From Flavobacterium sp. TR2 (GTDB lineage Bacteria > Bacteroidota > Bacteroidia > Flavobacteriales > Flavobacteriaceae), in NCBI RefSeq assembly GCF_025252405.1, contig NZ_CP104307.1, forward strand, positions 4,464,001 to 4,528,000: DNA of 64,000 nt, in the 5' to 3' direction. Both the position numbers and the translations under genes were made by a program. Every line of letters begins with the position of its first letter. The first letter of the stretch is position 1. Of this stretch, positions 1 to 10,400 are shown piece by piece. Below the pieces are notes generated by a model, which ran no database searches, was not told where the DNA came from, and saw nothing but the letters and a program-made list of their open reading frames with translations.

Positions 1-221
1 GCTACAATTACAAAAGATTTTTTTGCTTTTCTATGAACCTTCGAAAGTGGTAAAAAAGCTTTTAAATCATTTTCTGAAATATTAGAATCTGACGACAAAT
101 CGATTATAATATTCTGTTTTTCAAAGGTTTTAAATTGTTGCGTTACTTTTTCCAAGAAAGCATTTACATCTCCTTGCGTATCTTTAATGGTAACGGTATG
201 TCCTTTTTGATCTACTTTCAT
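1..221 (-). CDS. Partial STAS-like small protein (5' end only)
   Basis: Leftward reading frame that starts with ATG at 221 and runs off the window edge, so only the first 73 codons are present. The translated part has a beta-rich start, then a hydrophobic strand (NIIIDLSSD) followed by a helix and a second strand (KSFVIV), which resembles the STAS/anti-sigma-factor-antagonist fold. From memory, Flavobacterium genomes carry a short protein like this beside the ribonuclease Z gene and pyrB; that link is recollection, not something visible here. The function is unknown. Confidence is good that it is a gene and low on the fold. Confidence 0.6.
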   Translation of the reverse strand, partial: MKVDQKGHTVTIKDTQGDVNAFLEKVTQQFKTFEKQNIIIDLSSDSNISENDLKAFLPLSKVHRKAKKSFVIV

Positions 222-261
222 TTTATAATTTGTGGGGCTTATATTTGATTGTGCAAATTTA

Positions 262-440
262 CTATTTTTTTTGTTTCAGGATTCAAGTTTCAGGTTTCAA
301 GTTTGTCAGGCTGAGCGTCCCGAGACTTCGGGAGAAGCCAACGTTTGCAAAGCAAGTTCTGTTTATAAAAACACTTCTCCCGAAGCCTCGGGATAGCTCA
401 GTGTGACAACTGTTTTCAAACTTGAAACATTAAACTTGAA
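262..440. repeat. Intergenic inverted repeat (CTGAGCG/TCGGGAGAAG family) with TTTCAAGTTT repeats
   Basis: Two opposed copies of a motif face each other: GTCAGGCTGAGCG...TTCGGGAGAAGCC at about 304-340, and its complement CTTCTCCCGAAG...AGCTCAGTGTGAC at about 379-408. Transcribed through, they would form a long imperfect hairpin downstream of pyrB. Short runs of TTTCAAGTTTCA flank the palindrome on both sides. The same motif recurs at 5430-5452 and 40553-40650, so it is a dispersed element and not a one-off terminator. Confidence 0.7.
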
Positions 441-451
441 ACAAATTAAAA

Positions 452-1381
452 TTATTGCTGTATCTTAGAAGCCAGCAAATAAATAACCGCCATTCTAATC
501 GCTACACCATTTTCAACTTGATTTAGGATCACCGAATGGTCAGAATCTGCCACCTCAGAAGTAATCTCTACTCCTCTATTGATTGGCCCTGGGTGCATGA
601 TTACGATTTCTTTTCCTAGCGAATCCAAAAGCGGTTTGTCTACTCCATATTGCTGTGCGTACTCACGTGTCGATGGGAAGAAATTCACATCCATACGTTC
701 GTTTTGCACGCGAAGCATATTGGCAACGTCACACCATTCTAATGCTTTACGCAAATTCGGCTCGACCGTAACACCAAGCGATTCAATATATCTCGGAATC
801 AAGGTTTTTGGTCCGCAAACTTTTACTTCTGCGCCCTGCATCTGCAAAGCATATATGTTTGAAAGCGCTACACGCGAGTGCAGAATATCGCCTACAATAA
901 CTACTTTTTTTCCAGCAACATCGCCCAGTTTTTCTCTGATGGAATAACTGTCTAATAAAGCCTGAGTTGGGTGTTCGTGCGCTCCGTCTCCCGCGTTTAC
1001 GATACTGGCTTTTACATTTTTAGATAAAAAATAAGCCGCTCCGGGATTGGAGTGGCGCATTACAACCATATCTACTTTCATCGAAAGGATATTATTTACA
1101 GTATCAATCAAGGTCTCTCCTTTTTTAACCGATGACTGAGCTGCAGAAAAACTGATGACATCAGCAGATAAACGTTTCTGCGCTAATTCGAAAGAGAGTT
1201 TGGTTCTGGTACTGTTTTCGAAGAAAATATTGGCAATGGTGATATCTCGTAATGAAGGAACTTTTTTAATTGGTCGGTTAATGACTTCTTTAAAATGATC
1301 TGCCGTTTCAAAAATCAGGTTAATATCATTCTCGTTGATATATTTGATTCCTAATAAATGATTTACGCTTAATTCTTTCAT
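452..1381 (-). CDS. pyrB: Aspartate carbamoyltransferase catalytic subunit
   Basis: Catalyses carbamoyl phosphate + aspartate to N-carbamoylaspartate, the committed step of pyrimidine synthesis, in the cytosol. The 309-residue length matches the catalytic chain. Visible signatures: STRTK (57-61) for carbamoyl-phosphate binding, HPTQ (137-140), and the C-terminal MHPGPINRG loop that binds aspartate. It starts with ATG and lies 106 bp downstream of pyrR on the same strand, so the two probably form a pyrimidine operon with PyrR as regulator. No regulatory chain (pyrI) is seen nearby. The gap to pyrR holds GTTTAATCG repeats. Confidence 0.96.
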   Translation of the reverse strand: MKELSVNHLLGIKYINENDINLIFETADHFKEVINRPIKKVPSLRDITIANIFFENSTRTKLSFELAQKRLSADVISFSAAQSSVKKGETLIDTVNNILSMKVDMVVMRHSNPGAAYFLSKNVKASIVNAGDGAHEHPTQALLDSYSIREKLGDVAGKKVVIVGDILHSRVALSNIYALQMQGAEVKVCGPKTLIPRYIESLGVTVEPNLRKALEWCDVANMLRVQNERMDVNFFPSTREYAQQYGVDKPLLDSLGKEIVIMHPGPINRGVEITSEVADSDHSVILNQVENGVAIRMAVIYLLASKIQQ

Positions 1382-1383
1382 TT

Positions 1384-1486
1384 TTATTGTTTATTTGTTT
1401 TTTTACTGTTTAATCGTTTATTTGTTAAATCGTTTAATCGTTTAATCGTTACTACCGATTAAACAATTAACCGGTTAACCGATTAA
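1384..1486. repeat. GTTTAATCG repeat cluster between pyrR and pyrB
   Basis: Several copies of GTTTAATCG in one orientation (for example 1432-1448) are followed by reverse-complement copies CGATTAAAC (1456-1464 and near 1481-1488), with GGTTAACC between. The cluster can fold into a hairpin between pyrR and pyrB. The same word family forms a long inverted repeat at 44383-44497. Whether it attenuates pyrB expression or is only a genomic repeat cannot be decided from sequence. Confidence 0.65.
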
Positions 1487-1487
1487 A

Positions 1488-2027
1488 CTAATTTGTCACT
1501 AGGTGAACAACATCTTCACCATCGTTTTCTTTCCAGCTTACAATTACTTTTTCGCCATTGATAGCATCTACCTGACGGCCTCTATAATCGGGCTGAATTG
1601 GCAAATGACGGCTGAAACGTCTGTCTATTAAAACTAACAATTCAATTTCTGAAGGTCTTCCGAAAGATTGAATGGCAGTTAAGGCAGAACGAATGCTTCT
1701 TCCTGTAAACAAAACGTCATCGATAAAAATGACTTTTTTGTCTTCGACTATAAAATTGATTTGGGTTTTATTGGCTTCAAGCGGTTTATCAGTACGACGG
1801 AAATCATCTCTAAAAAAAGTGATGTCCAGATATCCTAAAGAAATTTCAGGAACCTTGTATTCGTTTTCTAATATTTGTTTTAAACGTTCAGCTAAAAAAA
1901 CGCCTCTTGGCTGAATTCCAACTAAAATAGTTTCAGAGAAATCAAGATGTTTTTCGATTAACTGACAAGCCAAACGATGCAGTATGATAGTAACTTCTTT
2001 CGAATTAAGTAATACTTTTTGACTCAT
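1488..2027 (-). CDS. pyrR: PyrR bifunctional pyrimidine regulator / uracil phosphoribosyltransferase
   Basis: A type I phosphoribosyltransferase-fold protein of 179 residues. The PRPP-binding loop (residues 99-111, FIDDVLFTGRS core) is intact. In Firmicutes PyrR binds pyr mRNA and has weak UPRTase activity; in Bacteroidota its regulatory target is less certain. I place the start at the ATG at 2027. A longer frame opens with TTG at 2054, but that codon lies inside a TATATTTG promoter -7 box and so is upstream of the likely transcript start. Its position before pyrB supports a role in pyrimidine control. Confidence 0.93.
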   Translation of the reverse strand: MSQKVLLNSKEVTIILHRLACQLIEKHLDFSETILVGIQPRGVFLAERLKQILENEYKVPEISLGYLDITFFRDDFRRTDKPLEANKTQINFIVEDKKVIFIDDVLFTGRSIRSALTAIQSFGRPSEIELLVLIDRRFSRHLPIQPDYRGRQVDAINGEKVIVSWKENDGEDVVHLVTN

Positions 2028-2051
2028 AAGTGATTGTAATGTTTGGTTGCG

Positions 2052-2059
2052 CAAATATA
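2052..2059 (-). promoter_or_regulatory. Promoter -7 box of pyrR
   Basis: TATATTTG on the minus strand, a full match to the Bacteroidota TAnnTTTG -7 element, 25 bp upstream of the pyrR ATG. I see no good TTG at the -33 spacing. The box decides the pyrR start because it overlaps the alternative TTG codon. Confidence 0.5.
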
Positions 2060-2187
2060 CGGAATCTGATTTTATTTGTTGGGGTGTTGGGGTTGGAAAT
2101 ATTTTTTGACTTAAAAATGTTTATATTTAAAAAAGCTATTTTTAACAAAAAAAACACCATTAGACTCAAACCCACTAGACATCAAAA

Positions 2188-2607
2188 ATGATTTACATTA
2201 ATAAAAATACATTCCCATTTTGCTATGTAGAAGAGAAAAAATTTGAATGGGGAGAACCATACGAAGATATAACACCTATTTTCAATCTATCTATTGATCC
2301 TAAACTATCTGATCTTGAATACACAATCGAAGTCCTGGGTAAAAATAATTTCAAAAATAATCTTCTAAAACTTCATAACATATTAGTCAATAGAGAAGAA
2401 AATGTACGTATAGAAAATTTTAATGGTTTAATTACTAATAGAGAAATTTTGCTAAACAGAATTAAAACCTATTTAGATTCTAATTCAGCTAAAATCTCTC
2501 CTTGGGATTTAAATTATTATGTCTGTTTTAATGAAAACGATTATTTAGAATCAATTGAGAATGAAACGAAAAGAATACTATTATTTGAAAGAAAAGAATA
2601 TTATTAA
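2188..2607 (+). CDS. Orphan hypothetical protein, AT-rich
   Basis: ATG-started frame of 139 codons encoding an acidic, soluble protein with no signal peptide or membrane segment. I recognise no family. It is rich in Asn, Glu, Ile and Lys and visibly more AT-rich than its neighbours. It lies 9 bp before the next gene on the same strand, so the two are likely co-transcribed. Size, charge and base composition resemble orphan immunity-type or accessory genes in Bacteroidota, but nothing in the sequence proves that. Confidence 0.7.
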   Translation: MIYINKNTFPFCYVEEKKFEWGEPYEDITPIFNLSIDPKLSDLEYTIEVLGKNNFKNNLLKLHNILVNREENVRIENFNGLITNREILLNRIKTYLDSNSAKISPWDLNYYVCFNENDYLESIENETKRILLFERKEYY

Positions 2608-2616
2608 ATAAAACTT

Positions 2617-3003
2617 ATGGAAGAGTTTATTAAAATACCAAAAAACGTGTTTTTGTTAGATGCCTTTGGAGCTTTGCTTACTTCCATTCTACTCTATTTT
2701 ATTTTTAGAAATTTCAACGATTTTTTTGGTTTATCTAAAGACATTTTTGAACGACTTTCAATTATAGCATTCATATTTTTCGCTTATTCAATTAGCTGTT
2801 ATTTTTTAGTCAAACAAAATTGGAAATCGTTTTTAAAAATAATCTGTGTGGCTAATATCTTGTATTGCCTTCTCACATTTGGAGTTATATTATATAACTA
2901 TAAAACTATTTCTATTTATGGAACAATTTACTTTCTAGCAGAAATAGCTGTAATTATTGGACTTGTCATTTTAGAAATGAAAATTATAAAATCAAAATCC
3001 TAA
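2617..3003 (+). CDS. Orphan four-helix membrane protein, AT-rich
   Basis: A 128-residue protein with about four hydrophobic segments (roughly 15-30, 45-64, 73-92 and 97-120) and a short cytosolic tail rich in Lys. No catalytic motif is seen and I do not recognise a family. It starts with ATG 9 bp after the preceding orphan gene and shares its low GC content, so the pair probably arrived and is expressed together. Confidence 0.7.
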   Translation: MEEFIKIPKNVFLLDAFGALLTSILLYFIFRNFNDFFGLSKDIFERLSIIAFIFFAYSISCYFLVKQNWKSFLKIICVANILYCLLTFGVILYNYKTISIYGTIYFLAEIAVIIGLVILEMKIIKSKS

Positions 3004-3081
3004 AACATTTCCAAAAAATTCTATAACACATTTTCCTGATTCGTGAAGTAATTTTAAGTATCAATTTAAAACATCAGAATC

Positions 3082-3255
3082 ATGCAAAATAAAATACTAA
3101 GATTGTTAATGGTATTTGTAATACTGTTTTCATTTTCAAGCTGTGAAGTTATTGGAGACATTTTTAAAGCCGGAATGGGATTCGGGATATTTATCGTAAT
3201 TTTTATCATTGCGATTATTATCTGGATTTTCGCCAAAATGTTCGGAAGCAAATAG
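3082..3255 (+). CDS. Tiny lipoprotein with one transmembrane helix (57 aa)
   Basis: A 57-codon frame from ATG at 3082 to TAG at 3255. Residues 1-20 form a signal sequence ending in FSSC, a Bacteroidota-style lipobox with Cys21. After a short linker, residues 33-50 form a second very hydrophobic stretch ending in a basic tail. The design (lipid anchor plus helix) suggests a small envelope protein. I recall similar short proteins being common in Flavobacteriaceae, often with unreliable names. Function unknown. Confidence 0.6.
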   Translation: MQNKILRLLMVFVILFSFSSCEVIGDIFKAGMGFGIFIVIFIIAIIIWIFAKMFGSK

Positions 3256-3316
3256 TTATCAATTATCAATAAAAAAAAATCCCAAATTCCAATTTTTATA
3301 GCCGGATTGTTTTTTT

Positions 3317-3375
3317 GCCACAAATTACACAAATTAGCACAAATTTAATTCGTGGAAATTCGTGCAATTAGTGGC
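3317..3375. repeat. Long imperfect palindrome built from a 10-bp CACAAATTA-type period
   Basis: The left arm (3317-3345) repeats CACAAATTA-like words about every 10 bp; the right arm (3347-3375) is its diverged complement, ending GTGGC against the starting GCCAC. It lies between the small lipoprotein and the convergent ABC-F gene. A related palindrome is at 29238-29283. Confidence 0.6.
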
Positions 3376-3390
3376 TATATTTTTAAACAC

Positions 3391-3435
3391 AAAAAATCCC
3401 AAACTCCAAGTTAAATTGAAGTTTGGGATTTTTTT
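3391..3435 (+). terminator. Bidirectional intrinsic terminator
   Basis: Stem AAAAAATCCCAAACT (3391-3405) pairs with AGTTTGGGATTTTTT (3420-3434), followed by T residues. The A-run on the other side makes it work in both directions. It sits between the rightward small lipoprotein gene and the leftward ABC-F gene, so it probably serves both. Confidence 0.7.
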
Positions 3436-3509
3436 ATGGGTGCCAAACTTTGACAAAGTTGCAAAGTCAACGATTGGAATTTGGAATTTAAATTATTGGA
3501 ATTTAAAAA

Positions 3510-5198
<1,689 letters not shown>

Positions 5199-5346
5199 CT
5201 AAGTTTTTTATGCTTGTGAGGGGTTCTCGCAGAGGCGCAAAGACGCAAGAAAAGAACTTTGTGCTGAAAATAAAACCATATAAGCAATATAAGTTCATTT
5301 AAACTAAACTTATAATCTCTCATATGAACTTATATGGTTCAATAAA

Positions 5347-5395
5347 CTACAACTTGCTTGCTTTGGTGAAAGCTCCTTCTAGGCTTTCAAAGTTT
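5347..5395 (-). pseudogene. Remnant of a second TlpA-like gene (3' end only)
   Basis: Read leftward, this stretch encodes NFESLEGAFTKASKL followed by a stop. The last residues of the intact thioredoxin-like gene 140 bp upstream are NFESLEVALVKASKL and stop. The DNA match covers about 50 bp and ends abruptly in the dispersed CTCAGCCTGAC repeat. This is best read as the tail of a tandem paralogue, the rest having been deleted. Confidence 0.65.
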
Positions 5396-5429
5396 GGATT
5401 TTTGTTGCGGAGTTACTTGCGTGGGCTTC

Positions 5430-5452
5430 GACTCCGCTCAGCCTGACAAGCG
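5430..5452. repeat. Copy of the CTGAGCG/GAAGCC dispersed repeat (single arm)
   Basis: GGCTTCGACTCCGCTCAGCC-type sequence, the same family as at 304-408 and 40553-40650. It lies directly beside the truncated paralogue fragment and may mark the deletion junction. Confidence 0.6.
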
Positions 5453-5535
5453 TGCGTTGAAATGACAAACTGGATCGTTACTTATTGGTTTAAAAAAAAC
5501 TTTGCGTCTTTGCGCCTTCGCGAGATTAATTTATG

Positions 5536-6309
5536 TTACAACTTGCTTGCTTTTACTAAAGCAACTTCTAGGCTTTCAAAGTTTGGCAATACTTTCGAAA
5601 TCACTCCTTCTTTATTGATAATGAAATGTGTTGGGAAGGAATTTAGCTGTAAAGCAGTATTCATATATTCTTTCATATCTGGAATAACCGAATACGATAA
5701 TGGTTTTCTTGCTAAGAATGTTTTTAATTGTTCTGCTGAATCTTCGGCTAGACTCATGAAAACAATATCTTTTCTGTCTTTGTACTCTGAAACCAATTTA
5801 TTGACTTGCGGGAATTCTCTAATGCATGGTGTGCAGTGAATGTACCAGCATTTTATGACAATGATTTTTCCTTTCATGGATTCGTTGGTTACCAGATTTC
5901 CGTCTAAATCTTTAAAAGAGAATTTAGGAAAAGCTGTTCCTTCCATTTTATAATTTTTGTAAGCATCAAAACCTATTTGATTGATGGTGGCTTTTATGCT
6001 TGTATCTGTTTTGGGCAAGATTTTAAAAAGCTTGTAAACATATACGCTTTCTTCAGATTTTAATCGGATTGGAATAAAGTTCCCGTTTGCCAACTGATCT
6101 AAGAAAGCTTCTTTTGAAATTTCTTTTGAAGCAGCATCTAAAGCGGTAAAATCTCTCGAAAGCATGATTTTCTTACTTTGATAAACGGACCAATCTGTAT
6201 ATGTTTTTTGAATTTGAACGGGATCAACTTCTGGATTTCCGAATTTATTTTGACTGAAAGAAGTGGCAAAAATTAAAAGTGCGATTAGAATAGCGAATGA
6301 TTTCTTCAT
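5536..6309 (-). CDS. Secreted TlpA-like thioredoxin-fold protein
   Basis: A protein of 257 residues with a cleavable signal peptide (MKKSFAILIALLIF..., to about residue 20). The C-terminal half is a TlpA/AhpC-TSA-like thioredoxin domain (about 125-255) with active-site C-T-P-C (Cys159, Cys162) preceded by a Trp. The N-terminal half (25-120) is an unassigned domain. Such proteins act in the periplasm as thiol-disulfide reductases. It starts with ATG and has a -7 box 27 bp upstream. A fragment of a paralogue follows it, so the gene was once duplicated. Confidence 0.85.
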   Translation of the reverse strand: MKKSFAILIALLIFATSFSQNKFGNPEVDPVQIQKTYTDWSVYQSKKIMLSRDFTALDAASKEISKEAFLDQLANGNFIPIRLKSEESVYVYKLFKILPKTDTSIKATINQIGFDAYKNYKMEGTAFPKFSFKDLDGNLVTNESMKGKIIVIKCWYIHCTPCIREFPQVNKLVSEYKDRKDIVFMSLAEDSAEQLKTFLARKPLSYSVIPDMKEYMNTALQLNSFPTHFIINKEGVISKVLPNFESLEVALVKASKL

Positions 6310-6335
6310 GAAGTTTTATGCGATAATTGTAAAAT

Positions 6336-6343
6336 CAAAAGTA
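6336..6343 (-). promoter_or_regulatory. Promoter -7 box of the TlpA-like gene
   Basis: TACTTTTG on the minus strand fits TAnnTTTG and lies 27 bp upstream of the ATG. There is no TTG at ideal spacing, so only the -7 part is supported. Confidence 0.4.
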
Positions 6344-6515
6344 CTTAAAATAGTTTGCAATTAGGATCAATTGTAAAAAAATGGTTCGCAGATGATACGG
6401 ATTCGCTATCGCGAAAACGCGGATTTTTGTTTGTTTTGTTGAGAAAAAAAATGGTTAATCAGTTTCGACAAACCATTTTTAATTATGCTTTTTCAAAAAA
6501 TAATATCGCTAAAAT

Positions 6516-7196
6516 TTACTTTTTGTTTTTTGGTAAAAAAGAAATATCCATATAATAGTTATCAGGATTTTTTGAATCTATTACCACTTTTATTTCATCA
6601 GTTTTTATATATTCTGTTGGGTCAAACCAAATATTGTCGCTTTCAAAAAAAAGGATTTTATTAGTTTTTGGATCCAGCCATTCTGTGCAAATAAAATAAG
6701 GATTACTGTCATTAAATGATACGCCTAAATCGACCTGAACATCGATAAACTTTGTGATAATACTTTTACCGCCTTGTTGTAAAAAATCTGTTTTCTTTTG
6801 TTTGGAACGATCAGATCGAAAAAACGAGAAACCTGTAAAAAAGAAAACTGCGCCTATAAGTCCTAAAATTGTTACTCCTAAATACAGGGTATAAAAATCA
6901 TTGATGCTAGCATCATTAGGGTTCGAGGGATTATACAAAACTTCAACTCTTTCACCTTTGGTGAAACCTGATGGATTATTACTCGTATTAGATGAAAATT
7001 TAATTCGTTTCCCCTCTTTAGTGACAAAAGACACAACAGTTCTATCATTTGCCGAGTCACTTAAAACGATACCCGATACAAGATTTGCTTTTTCTATACC
7101 CTCCCTATTCTTGTGATAAATATAAAAGGTTTGCGCCCATATCATCAAACCCATTATGCAGAAAATATATTTTAAACTAAAAAAGCTGTTTTTCAT
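6516..7196 (-). CDS. DUF3592-type membrane protein
   Basis: A protein of 226 residues with two membrane helices (about 8-25 and 105-125). Between them is a small beta domain with the pattern V-x-Y-x-P-x-x-P-x-D-A, as in DUF3592 proteins. The part after the second helix (about 140-226) is soluble and may be a second beta domain. The role of DUF3592 proteins is not known. It starts with ATG, 206 bp upstream of the thioredoxin-like gene on the same strand. Confidence 0.7.
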   Translation of the reverse strand: MKNSFFSLKYIFCIMGLMIWAQTFYIYHKNREGIEKANLVSGIVLSDSANDRTVVSFVTKEGKRIKFSSNTSNNPSGFTKGERVEVLYNPSNPNDASINDFYTLYLGVTILGLIGAVFFFTGFSFFRSDRSKQKKTDFLQQGGKSIITKFIDVQVDLGVSFNDSNPYFICTEWLDPKTNKILFFESDNIWFDPTEYIKTDEIKVVIDSKNPDNYYMDISFLPKNKK

Positions 7197-7280
7197 TTTT
7201 TAAGAATTAAATTTTAATGCAAAATACTTCTAAAAAAATTACATCTATTATAGTTTCTGTTTTTTTATTACTGTGAAAAC

Positions 7281-7312
7281 AAAAAAAACCTGGCAACAAA
7301 AATTGCCAGGTT
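7281..7312 (-). terminator. Intrinsic terminator of chiA
   Basis: Perfect stem AACCTGGCAA / TTGCCAGGTT (7287-7296 and 7303-7312) with a 6-nt loop; read leftward it is followed by a run of T. It lies about 150 bp beyond the chiA stop codon and ends the leftward chitin operon. The stretch 7313-7462 between stop and hairpin holds nothing I can identify. Confidence 0.8.
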
Positions 7313-7462
7313 CATAATGCGCTACTTGAGGCAAAAACCAAATAACAAATTACCTCAATTCACAGCATTTAAGCGAAATAAAAATTAGGTTAAAAAACAA
7401 ATAACCAAACTCAATTTTAACCGTCCCAATTTTCTTATTTCTAAATTTTCAATCATTTTATT

Positions 7463-10400
7463 TTAGTTTAAAAAGTTCATTACTTTCAATGACTTTTTGT
7501 GTCCTGATTTATCTGTCACTATCACAACAAAAATCTGTTTGCTAGCAAAACTTGGGCTGTTAAGCAGTACTTCTTTGTTGTTTTGAATATTTCTATGGCT
7601 TGTAACATTCTGTCCTATCGTATTGAATACATCAACCTGAGCAATTTCTTCTGTCTCGTTAGACACAGATAATGTATTGTTTCTAAAATAAGCTACAGTG
7701 GTATTGCTTTCAGCCGTTATATCTTCTACAGCCAGTGTTTTTGCTGTTGCTTGCGATGCGAAATAAGCTGCGTACGCTTTAGACAATTCAGATGAGTTCC
7801 CGCAAGAAGATGCGTCCCAGTTTACAGACCAAGTCATTAAACCTCTTAACGAAGGATATGGTCCGCCTGGCTGCATCGTGTATGTTCTTCCTGAGAAATT
7901 GGTTCCGTTTCTTAAATAATCCATAGCATTTATTCCTTCTGTTGGAGTCAGATAGCCGCTACCTGCTGCACTTGGACAAGCTGGCAAGGCAATAAGGACT
8001 TTTGAAGCTGGCAAGCCGTCAAAATGCATTCCTGTTGAACCAATGTTATATCCTTTGATCACCATATCAGTTAAGGCTGTAACCATGTTTGCTTTCTTAG
8101 CCGAACCATAATACTGGCCATCCAATCCGTTTTCTCCTCCTGTATTGTACAATTGCACCGCCAACAGATCTAACTCGTTACGCAAGTTTTGAATGATTGG
8201 CAAGAACGAACCGAAAGTGTCTGTATAAGTAGTATATCCTCCTTGTACGTATTGTGTTTCTGGAGCTGCAGTTAACAAGAATCCTGGGCCATAGTATGCT
8301 TTTAATTCTTTAAATGCATCTACTACGTTTTTCAATCTTGGATAAGCAGAAATACCTGCATAAGAAATATCTCTTAAACTTCCTGCGCTAAAATTCATCG
8401 ATCCGCCTTCAAAATCAATATCAACCCCATCAAATTGGTACTCGTCAATAATGGCTTTTAAACCATTAACGAAAATATTTTTCTGAGTTACATTTTCTAA
8501 AACAACGTGACCATTTTGACCTCCAATAGAAACAATAACAGGAACTCCGCTGTCTCTTAAAGTTTTGATATCATTTTTCAGCAATTGCTTGTCGAAAACA
8601 CCATTAGTCAAATATCTTGCATCGTTTGTAGTCAAGATTGGCGTATAACCGTCACGATTAACGGTTTCTACGAAAGCATAATCGACTACGTTAAACTTAC
8701 TTCCCTTTATTTGAGAAAAATATAGGAATGGGGCTGAAGTGTTTTCCCAAGAATGCGCATACCCTAAAATAATTTTAGAAGGAAGCGGTATGAATCTATT
8801 GCCACTTATTGTTGCAATTTTAATAGTGTTGTTTAATGTCGTTACAGCAGCTTTATTATCGGTTGCTTTGATTACAACCGGATAATCCTGATAAGCAGTT
8901 GGCGTAAAATTATACGTATAAGTATTATTTGTACCTGCTGTCATATTAAATGTGCCTCCGTTTATGGTAATGGTAACGCCTGAAACAGTTCCGTCGCTAT
9001 CAACAGCTGTAACTGAAATTGGAACGGCTTGGAAAGAGCTTTGATATACCGTAGTATTTGATGGTGAATTCCAAATAATTACAGGCAATGCATTTGGGCA
9101 ATTTGCACCCGAACAAGTTAATGTAAAACTATACGATTTTGAATCTGTAGTTCCGTTTGATGCAGTAGCCGTAACCGTTAAGGTATGACTTTGCGAGAAC
9201 TGATTTGCCACTGGTGTCCAAGTCGCTGTATAAGTTCCAGAAGAATTGGTAGCGCTTATAGTTTGGCCGTCTAAACTAAATACCACAGAAGAGATTGTAG
9301 TGGCATCGGCAGCACTCAAGCCAACACTTGCAACAAAATTAATCGATGATCCTAAATTTATAGCAATCGCCGAAGCTGTTGGTGCTGTAATGGCAACCAC
9401 TGGCTTAGTTACAACCGTTGTTTGCGTATTAAAATTATAAACTGTTGGCGTTGTTGGAACAGCAAAGTTTGCCAGATTATTTGGGTAATAAGCTACTTCT
9501 CCGTTTTGCCAAGAGTTTAATTTCAAACTCAAAATTTGCGTATAACCTGCTACAACTGAATTATCGAAAGCATAATTTCCTGATGCGTCTGTTGTTGCTA
9601 GAACACTTTTCCAGTTGTGCGTGTTATCTGTCCATGGCACAACCAATTCTACTTTTGCATTGGCTACTGGCGTTGAACCATTTTTCACAGTTCCGCTGAT
9701 TAAATTTGCAGCTGCCGCCAATGCTGCTTTGGCCGTTGAACTTGTATTAAAATTATAAACCGTTGGAGTTGATGGAACTGGAAAGTTTGCCAAATTATTT
9801 GGGTAATAATTTACTTCTCCGTTTGACCAGGTATTTAACTTCAAACTTGTAACAGTGGTATAACCATCTGTAACAGCATTATCAAAACTGTATTTTCCTT
9901 GTGCATCTGTTGTTGCTAGGACACTTTTCCACGGATGTGCATTATCTGTCCATGGCAAAACGATTTCTACTTTTGCGCCAGCTACTGGAGTTGTTCCGTT
10001 TTTAACTGTTCCACTGATTTTGCTCGTAGTTGTTGCAGCATCTTGAGTAAAATTCAATGTTTTATTAGCATTCAAGTTAGAATAAACTGTAGATGCTGGT
10101 GTAAATGTTTGACCTGTTAAAGCAGCTGTTACAGTATAATTTCCGCCGGAAGCTAAAGTCAATGAATATGCTCCGCTTGAATTGGTTGTTGCTGTAACAT
10201 TTCCTGCTGTAGATGATGCAGTTACTGTTACGCCAGAAACTGGAGTTGTTCCGTTAAGAACTGTTCCGCTTACCGTGTACGTTACTACTGCTGGTCCTTG
10301 AGTAAAATTAAGCGTTTTGTTAGCATCAATTGCATTATAAACTGTTGAAGCTGGTGTATAAGAAAATCCAGATTTTGCAGCTGTAACGGTAAAATTTAAT

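Noticed and set aside
2028..2054. N-terminal extension of PyrR from TTG at 2054
   Set aside because: The TTG lies within a TATATTTG -7 promoter box, so it would not be on the transcript.
3066..3332. Leftward 88-codon frame over the small lipoprotein
   Set aside because: It is the shadow of the rightward 57-aa lipoprotein frame (3082-3255), which has a lipobox, a membrane helix and an ATG.
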